A stretch of 64,000 nt of DNA, taken from Cytophagales bacterium (GTDB lineage Bacteria > Bacteroidota > Bacteroidia > Cytophagales > Cyclobacteriaceae). This document shows positions 45,172 to 51,985 of this stretch, in pieces. The first letter of the stretch is position 1. Each line of letters begins with the position of its first letter. The notes below the pieces were generated by a model. The model had not been told where the DNA came from. It saw nothing but the letters and a program-made list of their open reading frames with translations, and did not search any database. The position numbers were made by a program, and so were the translations under genes. The stretch spans positions 124,001 to 188,000 of the forward strand of contig JAWPMT010000006.1 in NCBI GenBank assembly GCA_033344775.1, read 5' to 3'.

Positions 45172-45855
45172 TCAAAATTCATTCTTTAAACACTCTCTAA
45201 TCTTTATCCCAATTTGAGATATAGAAGCTGAAATCACTTCTCCTCTCAATTCATATTTAGCTGCAGATGGCCAATTGGCCTCACGAACTGACGCGATTTC
45301 TACTTCATGAGTTTGAAATTCAAAGAGCCCCCACGTTATTAAATCCGCTGCCACATCTATTTCAAGATCACACCAATTAGAATTTACAAATAATTCTAAT
45401 TCATCAATAGGTACATCTTCTAGAATTTTCGCAGACCGAATAAAATCAGAATAACTTATTCTTTCAGTAAGAAAGGATTTAAACATCACTGCAGTTAGCA
45501 CCGCTTTCTCATGATCTTCACATCGATCAATGATATAAAGCAATTTTTCACCAACACGAATTTTGAACTTTCCATTGTCGTTAATATCATCAATCATCGA
45601 AGCTCTTTTCTCGGCTGGAATCACATCTATTTCAGAAAGAAAGGACAAGATTTTTTTTATCAATAAGCGATCCTTTAAAGAAGCCCCTGCCTTTGAGAGT
45701 CCAACAAGGGTTCCAATAATAGGAATGTCTTTTAGAATTCCTTCTTCTAAGACAGCATCTGTTAAAACCTCCGAAATTCCGATTCCAACTTTTTCAAGGT
45801 TATCTTTTTTTAGTGTCTTATCTAGCTCCTTAGATAAGTCCTTTTTATTTTCCAT
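45172..45855 (-). CDS. Unrecognised all-helical protein with a hydrophobic glycine segment (227 aa)
   Basis: I do not recognise the family by name. Residues 1-36 are a charged amphipathic helix. Residues 40-58 form a short hydrophobic, glycine-spaced segment (GILKDIPIIGTLVGLSKAG), followed by a long charged helical region (SLKDRLLIKKILSFLSEI, EKRASMIDDINDNGKF, VGEKLLYIIDRCEDHEKA). The C-terminal third is mixed helix and strand with a HEVEIASVREANWPSAAKYELRG section. The hydrophobic segment could be an amphipathic membrane or pore-type helix, but this is speculation. It lies alone between the amidotransferase and carB, with AT-richer DNA than its neighbours. Confidence 0.65.
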   Translation of the reverse strand: MENKKDLSKELDKTLKKDNLEKVGIGISEVLTDAVLEEGILKDIPIIGTLVGLSKAGASLKDRLLIKKILSFLSEIDVIPAEKRASMIDDINDNGKFKIRVGEKLLYIIDRCEDHEKAVLTAVMFKSFLTERISYSDFIRSAKILEDVPIDELELFVNSNWCDLEIDVAADLITWGLFEFQTHEVEIASVREANWPSAAKYELRGEVISASISQIGIKIRECLKNEF

Positions 45856-45922
45856 AATTCGTTGTTCTTATCTCAGAGTCTCAATAGTCTTCAACAGTTT
45901 AGAAAGAAGAAATACCCGCTAC

Positions 45923-46609
45923 TTAACTCTTCAAAAACTGTATGATCCAGGTCTCGAACAATTCCTGATCTACGTTCATTTTCAGGGATTCATCCGCAGC
46001 CATTACTTTTTCCTGGCCGATTCTGTCGATCCGTGAAGTGTACAGTGCCTGATTGTACGTTTTACTAAACTCGGGGTGCCCCTGAATTCCCAAAAACTGC
46101 TGATCGATGTGGAACATGCCGATTGGACATTCCGCTGAATGGGCCAATACCTCTCCTTTGGGAGGTAGAGATTGCACCTGATCCTGGCATAACATAAGGA
46201 TGTTGTAGCTGGGGAGCTCGGGCAACATCCAGCGTTGAAACTGCTCGATCTCGAAGGTGTGCACGCCTATGTTCCATCCTACGCCTGCAGGACTGGTTTC
46301 TCCACCCAGGGCATGGGCAATGGCCTGATGTCCAAAACACACGCCGACAAATTTCTTATCCGTATGCGCTACGTTTCTGATAAAACGCAACAACTCCACG
46401 ATCCAACCTTCATCATCGTAAACCGAAAATTTCGAACCAGTACAAATGAATTGATCATATCCTTCAATTTCCGGGAAAAACCCATCACACACGAAATATG
46501 GTTCCAGTTCCAGCTCTGGGAAAAGCTTTTGGAACATCTCAGGATAGTCGCCATTGATCGGTTCGAAAGCAGGCAGCACATGGTCACAAACCAGCAAACA
46601 AGTCTTCAT
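45923..46609 (-). CDS. Class I glutamine amidotransferase-like protein (228 aa)
   Basis: A GATase1 domain protein, GMP-synthase/PuuD-like. Catalytic Cys91 is in FVGVCFGHQAIAHALGG, and the His-Glu pair is H178 and E180 in IQGHPEF. The start MKTCLLVCDH at 46609 overlaps the aldehyde dehydrogenase stop (TAATG); a longer frame to 46735 runs into that gene and is not preferred. In the gamma-glutamyl polyamine pathway a class I amidotransferase removes the glutamyl group, and its neighbours (ligase-like, aldehyde dehydrogenase) support such a role by inference. Confidence 0.85.
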   Translation of the reverse strand: MKTCLLVCDHVLPAFEPINGDYPEMFQKLFPELELEPYFVCDGFFPEIEGYDQFICTGSKFSVYDDEGWIVELLRFIRNVAHTDKKFVGVCFGHQAIAHALGGETSPAGVGWNIGVHTFEIEQFQRWMLPELPSYNILMLCQDQVQSLPPKGEVLAHSAECPIGMFHIDQQFLGIQGHPEFSKTYNQALYTSRIDRIGQEKVMAADESLKMNVDQELFETWIIQFLKS

Positions 46610-47994
46610 TAGGCTAGCTTCAGGTGAAAAGATTTTGGCCGGGTCAGATAATGGTAACCTAACGTACTCAACGTGCATCCTTTTCCAGAATTTTTCACTC
46701 CGTTCCAGGCCAGGGCCGGATCCAGGTAATCGCATCGGTTCATGAACCAGGTTCCCGTTTCTATCTGATCACCAATGTTCAGTGCACGATCGACATCAGA
46801 AGTCCATACGCTGGCAGTTAAACCATATTGGCTGTCGTTCATCAATTGGATGGCTTCTTCATCGCTTTTGACTTTCATGATACCCACCACAGGCGCAAAG
46901 CTTTCTTCTTGCATGATCAACATGTCATGACGTGCTTCTATGATCGCCTGTGGATTCATGTAAGGTGCTTCTTGCTTGGAAAAAGTTGATTCAGGAAGGA
47001 GGGCAGCTCCTCCCTTTTTCAATGCATCATCCAGGTGAGTCAAGGCTTTTCCTGTGGCACTCTTTCGTACCATTGGTCCAAGCGTCGTTCCTTTTTCTAA
47101 TGGATTTCCTATGACATAACCTGAAGTAATCCTTTTGAACTGCTCTAAAAAAGCGTCGTAGGCCAATTCGTGAACATAAATTCGTTCCACGCCACAACAA
47201 GACTGGCCGGAATTGAAATAGGCACCATCTACCAGGTTTTCAGCCGCATTTTTGATGTCGGCATCTGCCGCCACATAAGCAGGATCTTTTCCTCCCAATT
47301 CTAAGCCAGCAGTAATGAACCTCTTGCCTACAGCGCGCTGAATGGCTTCTCCACCTCCAACAGAACCGGTGAATGAAACGCCGGCAATTCTTTGATCTGC
47401 TATAATTCCTGGAATTTGTTCATGAGCCAGGTGCAAGTATTGGAAAACACCCTCAGGAGCATCTGCATATTCGAATGCTGCGGCAAATCGCTCCGCACAA
47501 ATTGGGGTCTGCTCTGCGTGCTTTAAAATCACCGTATTGCCCGCCATGATCGCAGGAATTACCGCATTGACAGCCGTCAGATAAGGATAGTTCCAAGGTG
47601 ATAAGATCAAGATCGTTCCCAGAGGCTCTTTTCGAATGAATCGCTTGAACCCTGCTTGCCCTTCTACTTCTTGATCCTGTAGTTCCTTTTCAGCGATGGC
47701 AATCATGTGCAGTGCTCGTTCTTTGAAGCCATTTTTGATCTCAAAAGGTGTATAAATGATCGGTCGACCCATTTGCCAGGTGATCTCTTCCGCCATGAAA
47801 TCAGCATTTTCCTCAAAATACTCAACGACTTTAAAGCAAATACGAGCCCGTTCTTCAACAGTAGTCTGTTTCCAGTTCTTTTGGACGGATTGTGATCGGC
47901 TCAGCGTCTGTTCTATTTCTGAGGCTACGGCGTAGCTCCTTTCGCAATAAACTGAGCCGTCAATAGGGGATATGGTTTGGAAGGTCTTGGTCAT
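46609..47994 (-). CDS. NAD(P)+-dependent aldehyde dehydrogenase (461 aa)
   Basis: The frame opens at 48048, but MTKTFQTISP at 47994 is the standard N-terminal position. Motifs: PWNYP with the oxyanion Asn135, FTGSVGGGEAI (NAD site, G230 region of the longer frame), LELGGKDP with Glu232 and FNSGQSCCGVERI with catalytic Cys266. The C-terminal section EESFAPVVGIM and GVKNSGKGCTLSTLGY is usual. It oxidises an aldehyde to an acid, plausibly a gamma-glutamyl-aminoaldehyde in this cluster. It overlaps the amidotransferase start by one base. Its 5' end is about 45 bases from the divergent lipoprotein array. Confidence 0.93.
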   Translation of the reverse strand: MTKTFQTISPIDGSVYCERSYAVASEIEQTLSRSQSVQKNWKQTTVEERARICFKVVEYFEENADFMAEEITWQMGRPIIYTPFEIKNGFKERALHMIAIAEKELQDQEVEGQAGFKRFIRKEPLGTILILSPWNYPYLTAVNAVIPAIMAGNTVILKHAEQTPICAERFAAAFEYADAPEGVFQYLHLAHEQIPGIIADQRIAGVSFTGSVGGGEAIQRAVGKRFITAGLELGGKDPAYVAADADIKNAAENLVDGAYFNSGQSCCGVERIYVHELAYDAFLEQFKRITSGYVIGNPLEKGTTLGPMVRKSATGKALTHLDDALKKGGAALLPESTFSKQEAPYMNPQAIIEARHDMLIMQEESFAPVVGIMKVKSDEEAIQLMNDSQYGLTASVWTSDVDRALNIGDQIETGTWFMNRCDYLDPALAWNGVKNSGKGCTLSTLGYHYLTRPKSFHLKLA

Positions 47995-48019
47995 TTTTAC
48001 AACAATCATGGCATGGAAC

Positions 48020-48037
48020 TTGTGCAAGTTTGCACAA
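48020..48037. promoter_or_regulatory. Perfect 8-2-8 inverted repeat in the divergent gap
   Basis: TTGTGCAA (48020-48027), GT, TTGCACAA (48030-48037). This symmetrical site lies between the minus-strand aldehyde dehydrogenase (start 47994) and the plus-strand lipoprotein (start 48039), a typical place for a dimeric repressor or activator operator. No regulator gene is next to it. Confidence 0.5.
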
Positions 48038-48038
48038 A

Positions 48039-48353
48039 ATGAGGTCAATTAGTTTTTATCTAGTCGTTTTTGTTGGTTTCATTTCGCTTGTTTCATGTGA
48101 CAAAGAGGAACCATCTCCTGATCCGCGTGATCGAGGCACGATCACGGAACAAGACGTCCGAAGGTGTGCTTGTTGTGGTGGATTGTTCATCGAGATCAAT
48201 GAAGAAACATACCGAATCATGCAATTTTCTGAATCGATGAATGTCGACCTGAATGTTGACTTGCCAATTGATGTATTCATCGAATGGGTGCCCCAGGAGG
48301 ATGCTTGCCTTGGCGATGAGATTAATGTAATCAGTATAGAACTGGCACAATAG
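48039..48353 (+). CDS. CxCCGG-motif small lipoprotein 1 of 4 (104 aa)
   Basis: The ATG at 48039 is preferred over an in-frame TTG at 48030. Lipoprotein leader MRSISFYLVVFVGFISLVSC, then an acidic linker (DKEEPSPDPRDRGTITEQ). The core is RRCACCGGLFIEINEETYRI, followed by a strand-rich stretch and VFIEWVPQEDACLGDEINVI near the end. It is the first of four tandem paralogues with the same pattern. The Cys-Cys-Gly-Gly core plus the later Cys could form disulfides or bind a metal. Function unknown; envelope-anchored. Confidence 0.8.
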   Translation: MRSISFYLVVFVGFISLVSCDKEEPSPDPRDRGTITEQDVRRCACCGGLFIEINEETYRIMQFSESMNVDLNVDLPIDVFIEWVPQEDACLGDEINVISIELAQ

Positions 48354-48361
48354 TTAGAGCG

Positions 48362-48682
48362 ATGAAGACATCTTATTTCCTTTCAATCGTCGTTTTTGTT
48401 GGTTTCTTTCTTTTTGTTTCGTGCGATGATAAAGACCAGGTTCCAGACCTGAGAGATCGAGCCACGATTACTGGTCAGGATTTTCGTTTATGTGCTTGCT
48501 GCGGAGGATGGTTCATTGATATTGATAATGAGCAATATCGCATCACTGTTGCCCCTATTACCCCGGATATCGGTCTTTTTGATGACAAGTTTCCCATTGA
48601 GGTTTTCATTGATTGGAAATCACAAGAAGACGCTTGTTTGGGCGATGAAATAGAAGTGATCAATATAGAATTGGTACCATAG
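48362..48682 (+). CDS. CxCCGG-motif small lipoprotein 2 of 4 (106 aa)
   Basis: Leader MKTSYFLSIVVFVGFFLFVSC, linker DDKDQVPDLRDRATITGQD, core LCACCGGWFIDIDNEQYRI and the end FIDWKSQEDACLGDEIEVI. It starts eight bases after paralogue 1. It shares the linker motif DRxTIT and the tail motif EDACLGDEI with paralogue 1, so the pair is close. The tandem spacing and shared order show duplication. Envelope lipoprotein of unknown function. Confidence 0.8.
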   Translation: MKTSYFLSIVVFVGFFLFVSCDDKDQVPDLRDRATITGQDFRLCACCGGWFIDIDNEQYRITVAPITPDIGLFDDKFPIEVFIDWKSQEDACLGDEIEVINIELVP

Positions 48683-48690
48683 TTTGTCTG

Positions 48691-49011
48691 ATGAAACCCA
48701 TCCTTTCTCTATTTATCGTCGTTTTTGTTAGTTGCTTTTTCTTTATTTCATGTGATAAGAAAGATCCGGATCCCGTCTCAAGTGATCGAGGTACCATCAC
48801 CGGGCGAGACTATGGTTTATGTCTCTGCTGTGGGGGATGGTTCATTGAAATCAACAATGAGAGTTATCGGTTCATACAAGTCCCGGAAGAATCAAACATC
48901 GATTTGGTTTACAGTGAATTCCCGATAGAAGTCAACCTCACATGGTCTCCTGTAGAAAGTGACTGTTTTGAAAATGCCATAACTGTGCAAAGTTTAGAAG
49001 CTATCCAATGA
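48691..49011 (+). CDS. CxCCGG-motif small lipoprotein 3 of 4 (106 aa)
   Basis: Leader MKPILSLFIVVFVSCFFFISC, linker DKKDPDPVSSDRGTITGRD, core GLCLCCGGWFIEINNESYRF, and the end WSPVESDCFENAITVQSLEAI. It starts eight bases after paralogue 2. The tail Cys is retained, although the surrounding GDEI motif has changed. Its stop overlaps the start of the fourth copy (ATGATG), implying translational coupling. Confidence 0.8.
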   Translation: MKPILSLFIVVFVSCFFFISCDKKDPDPVSSDRGTITGRDYGLCLCCGGWFIEINNESYRFIQVPEESNIDLVYSEFPIEVNLTWSPVESDCFENAITVQSLEAIQ

Positions 49012-49328
49012 TGAAAACCATTCAAAATCTATCCAAAAGCGTTTTTGTATTATTATTTCTTTTTGTTTGTTCTTGTTCTGATGATTCCGATATTCCTGGA
49101 GACCGTGCCACCCTTCTTGGCCGTGACCTAAGGGAATGTGTCATGTGCTGTGGCGGATGGCTCATAGAAATTGGCGAGGAACAATACCGATTCGGACCCA
49201 TCCCATTCTCAGCAATGGTTGATTTCGAAAACGAAACTTTCCCGGTGGAAGTCGCAGTGATCTGGAATCCGATTAATGGTGACTGTGAAGATGAAATCGA
49301 GGTGCTCAATATTCAGAAAATTGAATAG
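49008..49328 (+). CDS. CxCCGG-motif small lipoprotein 4 of 4 (106 aa)
   Basis: The ATG at 49008 overlaps the previous stop; the adjacent ATG at 49011 is equally possible. Leader MKTIQNLSKSVFVLLFLFVCSC, linker SDDSDIPGDRATLLGRDLRE. The core CVMCCGGWLIEIGEEQYRF has one extra residue (Cys-x-x-Cys-Cys-Gly-Gly), and the tail NGDCEDEIEVLNI keeps the final Cys. It is the most divergent of the four. It ends three bases before the stop of the convergent SDR gene. Confidence 0.8.
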   Translation: MMKTIQNLSKSVFVLLFLFVCSCSDDSDIPGDRATLLGRDLRECVMCCGGWLIEIGEEQYRFGPIPFSAMVDFENETFPVEVAVIWNPINGDCEDEIEVLNIQKIE

Positions 49329-49331
49329 CTC

Positions 49332-50099
49332 CTATTCAGGTGTAACGTAGGCTGCCGTAATTCCTCCGTCCACGACAAAATCTGTTCCTGTTACATAGCT
49401 AGACTCATCTGATGCCAGATATAGCGCCGCTTTGGCCATTTCAGCAGCTTCGCCGAATCGGCCCATGGGCACATGTACCAATCGGCGTTGTTTCTTTTCT
49501 TCGGTATTCAGGAATTTCATCAGCAGCTCTGTTCTCAAAGGTCCAGGACAAAGGGCATTCACACGAATGTTTTCGCGGGCATGGATCACGGACAATTCCC
49601 GGGTTAAAGACAAAACTGCTCCTTTACTTGCCGTATAGGCAATTTGTGGGGTAGCTGCTCCCAATAATGCCACAAAGGATGCCGTATTGATGATACTTCC
49701 ACCTCCAGCTCGTTTTAAGGCTGGGATTCCATATTTGCATCCCAGGAATACGCCCTTGGCATTGATGTTCATGGTCAAATCCCAGATGTCCTCCTCGGTG
49801 ACTTCCGCATTGTCGTCGCTGCTGTGCATGATGCCTGCATTGTTGAACAGGATATGCAAGGCTCCAAATTCTTGCTCGGCAAATGCGACCATGGCTTCAC
49901 AATCTTTGGCACTGGAAACATCGGCTTTGATAAACTTTACTGGCAACCCTTCAACCTCCTGAATGACTTCCTTTGCCGCTTCTTCATTCATATCAGCGAG
50001 CACCACTTTTGCTCCTTCCTTTGCAAAGAGGATGACTGTCTCTTTACCGATTCCATTGCTCCCACCCGTGATCAGGGCCACTTTGTCCTTAAGTCTCAT
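49332..50099 (-). CDS. Short-chain dehydrogenase/reductase (255 aa)
   Basis: A classical SDR with Rossmann motif TGGSNGIG (11-18), NNAG (86-89) and the catalytic Ser141, Tyr155 and Lys159 (YTASKGA). The C-terminal YLASDESSYVTGTDFVVDGG motif is intact, and an Asp in the ADMN segment (36) favours NAD(H). These enzymes reduce or oxidise a carbonyl/alcohol. It starts about 45 bases after the GS-like gene on the same strand, so it is probably in the same operon, possibly handling a pathway intermediate. Its stop is three bases from the opposing lipoprotein array. Confidence 0.93.
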   Translation of the reverse strand: MRLKDKVALITGGSNGIGKETVILFAKEGAKVVLADMNEEAAKEVIQEVEGLPVKFIKADVSSAKDCEAMVAFAEQEFGALHILFNNAGIMHSSDDNAEVTEEDIWDLTMNINAKGVFLGCKYGIPALKRAGGGSIINTASFVALLGAATPQIAYTASKGAVLSLTRELSVIHARENIRVNALCPGPLRTELLMKFLNTEEKKQRRLVHVPMGRFGEAAEMAKAALYLASDESSYVTGTDFVVDGGITAAYVTPE

Positions 50100-50144
50100 C
50101 TGAAATTCTCTTTTTGATGGTTTATTTCTGTTGGTGAAAATAGG

Positions 50145-51521
50145 TCAGATTCTTTCAAAATATCGCTTCCTCTCCCAGTCTGTTACCGACATTTCGAAAG
50201 CATTGATTTCTTGTTGATAAAAATGAGCATAGTGTTCAACTACTTCGCTTCCAAAAGCGGTTTTAGCAAATTCACTGTTCGCAAAAAGTTGAACAGACTC
50301 CTTCAATGTTTTTGGTACGTGAGGCAAGTCTTTGGCCTGATAAATATCGCCTTCAAAACATGCCGGCGGCTCAATTTTGTCCTGAATGCCTTTCAGACCA
50401 GAAGCTAAAGCACCGGCAAAAGCCAGATAAGGATTGCAATCGGCGCCGGGAATACGACATTCTATTCTGAGACTACTGCCACTCCCTACTACCCGAAATC
50501 CTGCCGTTCGGTTATCAAAACTCCAGGCCATGCGCGTCGGGGCCCAACTTCCATCCACATAGCGTTTGTACGAATTGATCGTCGGTGCATAATACACCAT
50601 CACATCGGGCACGTACTTGATCCAGCCACCTAGAAAATGACGGAAAGTTTCGGAGGCAGTAATAGGTCCACAAGGTTCGTCCCCAATGAACGTATTTTTC
50701 CCGTCCTGCCATAAGCTGATATGGATATGACAACTGGAACCTGCCTGTGTTTCATCGTATTTTGCCATAAAGGTGACGGAAAGACCCATCTGATCTGCAA
50801 GCTCTTTCAGGCATTGTTTATAGACCACATGCCGATCTGCCATCTCCTGGGTTTCGGCGTACTGCACATTCAGTTCATGTTGACCTAGTCCCCATTCTCC
50901 TTTGGAATTTTCCACGGGTACACCCGAATTTTTCAAGTGTCTTCTGGCGGCGGCTGTAAAGGATTCTGTTCTTGATCCTTGAAGGATATGATAATCTTCG
51001 AGGTACCAACCGGCTGGTTTAGCATCCAAGAACTGGCTCTCTTGTGCTTGTTGGTAGCTCGTATTGAATAGGTAGTATTCTAGTTCGGAAGCCGCAAAAC
51101 TCTTGAAGCCTTCCTTTTCTAGTTGCGAAAGTTGTTCATTGAGGATGGACCTGGGACCTTCCAAAACCGGCCCATGGGCCTTCTCGTTTTGCAGGTCACA
51201 AATGACAAGGGCCGTTTTTTCCAGCCAGGTCGCCCATCGCAGGGTCTTTAAATCAGGAACCAGATGAAAGTCACCGTAGCCCAATTCCCAGTTGGCCAGC
51301 TTGTAGCCCGGGACGGGCTCCATTTCCATGTCTGTGGTCAGGAGGTAATCGCAGCCATGGGTACCTGCATCCAATGCCGAATCGATGAAAAAATCAGCAT
51401 CAAAACGCTTCCCCATCAAGCGGCCGTAATGATCGGTGAACCCAACAATGACGGTCTCTATTGCCTCTTCCTGTACTTGTTGCTTGAACTTCTCTACAGA
51501 AAGCATTCCTTTGGTGCTCAT
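50145..51521 (-). CDS. Glutamine synthetase family protein, probable gamma-glutamylamine ligase (458 aa)
   Basis: A GS-fold enzyme starting at MSTKGMLSVEKFKQQV. Visible motifs: AASELEYYLFN (metal-binding Glu), WGLGQHELNVQY (Glu), SSCHIHISLWQDG, NSYKRYVDGSWAPTRMAWSFDNRTAGFRVVG, and the end IECRIPGADCNPYLAFAGALASG. The N-terminal part is shorter and more divergent than in true GlnA, resembling PuuA/GlnA3-type enzymes that join glutamate to polyamines or other amines. Together with the aldehyde dehydrogenase and amidotransferase nearby this suggests gamma-glutamylation of an amine, which is inference. Its upstream region (51522-51985) is non-coding. Confidence 0.88.
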   Translation of the reverse strand: MSTKGMLSVEKFKQQVQEEAIETVIVGFTDHYGRLMGKRFDADFFIDSALDAGTHGCDYLLTTDMEMEPVPGYKLANWELGYGDFHLVPDLKTLRWATWLEKTALVICDLQNEKAHGPVLEGPRSILNEQLSQLEKEGFKSFAASELEYYLFNTSYQQAQESQFLDAKPAGWYLEDYHILQGSRTESFTAAARRHLKNSGVPVENSKGEWGLGQHELNVQYAETQEMADRHVVYKQCLKELADQMGLSVTFMAKYDETQAGSSCHIHISLWQDGKNTFIGDEPCGPITASETFRHFLGGWIKYVPDVMVYYAPTINSYKRYVDGSWAPTRMAWSFDNRTAGFRVVGSGSSLRIECRIPGADCNPYLAFAGALASGLKGIQDKIEPPACFEGDIYQAKDLPHVPKTLKESVQLFANSEFAKTAFGSEVVEHYAHFYQQEINAFEMSVTDWERKRYFERI

Positions 51522-51985
51522 ATGTTCCTTTTTATTCGAGAGTCAAATTAATTCTACTTTGGCAGATTAGGAAATCAATACTTGGATGTCAAGAAGACCT
51601 TTTGGGGAAAAATTACAGATTCATATAGCTAATATCCCGAGAATTGTGTCTAGGTGCCCCAATGCCATATAAGCTAAGATTCGTCTACGCGGACCCGGTC
51701 ACTTCGAAGAATTGAATCGGACCGCCTGGTCGGTCAACACCGAAGCGGCAGTCAATTCCGTATTTCTGCTTCGATACTGTAATTGAGAATGCCGCGTCGG
51801 ACCGATCGCAGGCTCGCAATGACGGTCCTTTTCCTTAGCTTGATGGCATTGCGGGGTACCAGACAGTGATCCTTATAGCAAGGTCCCGGAAGGAATCCGA
51901 GACAATAGTCATTTCAATTTTGTTTTCAAGGAGAATTCAACCATAAGACTTATCTCATTTTCAGTTGACGAAGCAAGATTATCAC
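51522..51985. other. Intergenic stretch with repeat copy, no gene
   Basis: About 460 bases with no coding frame between the GS-like gene (start) and the CotH gene (stop), both on the minus strand. It includes the promoter region of the former. It carries a partial GTCATTC-family repeat on the minus strand (TTGAGAATGCCGCG at about 51783 to GCAATGACGG at about 51816) and smaller GC-rich palindromic pieces (CGGACCGCCTGGTCGG near 51720). No RNA gene seen. Confidence 0.55.
51782..51825. repeat. Partial GTCATTC-family repeat (copy e)
   Basis: TTGAGAATGCCGCG ... CAATGACGG matches the right half of the element split by the IS at 22656-22700. The partner left half is missing or degraded. Confidence 0.4.

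Noticed and set aside
46610-46735. Longer N-terminus for the amidotransferase
   Set aside because: It would overlap the aldehyde dehydrogenase by over 120 bases and lacks any family similarity; the ATG at 46609 is at the normal position.
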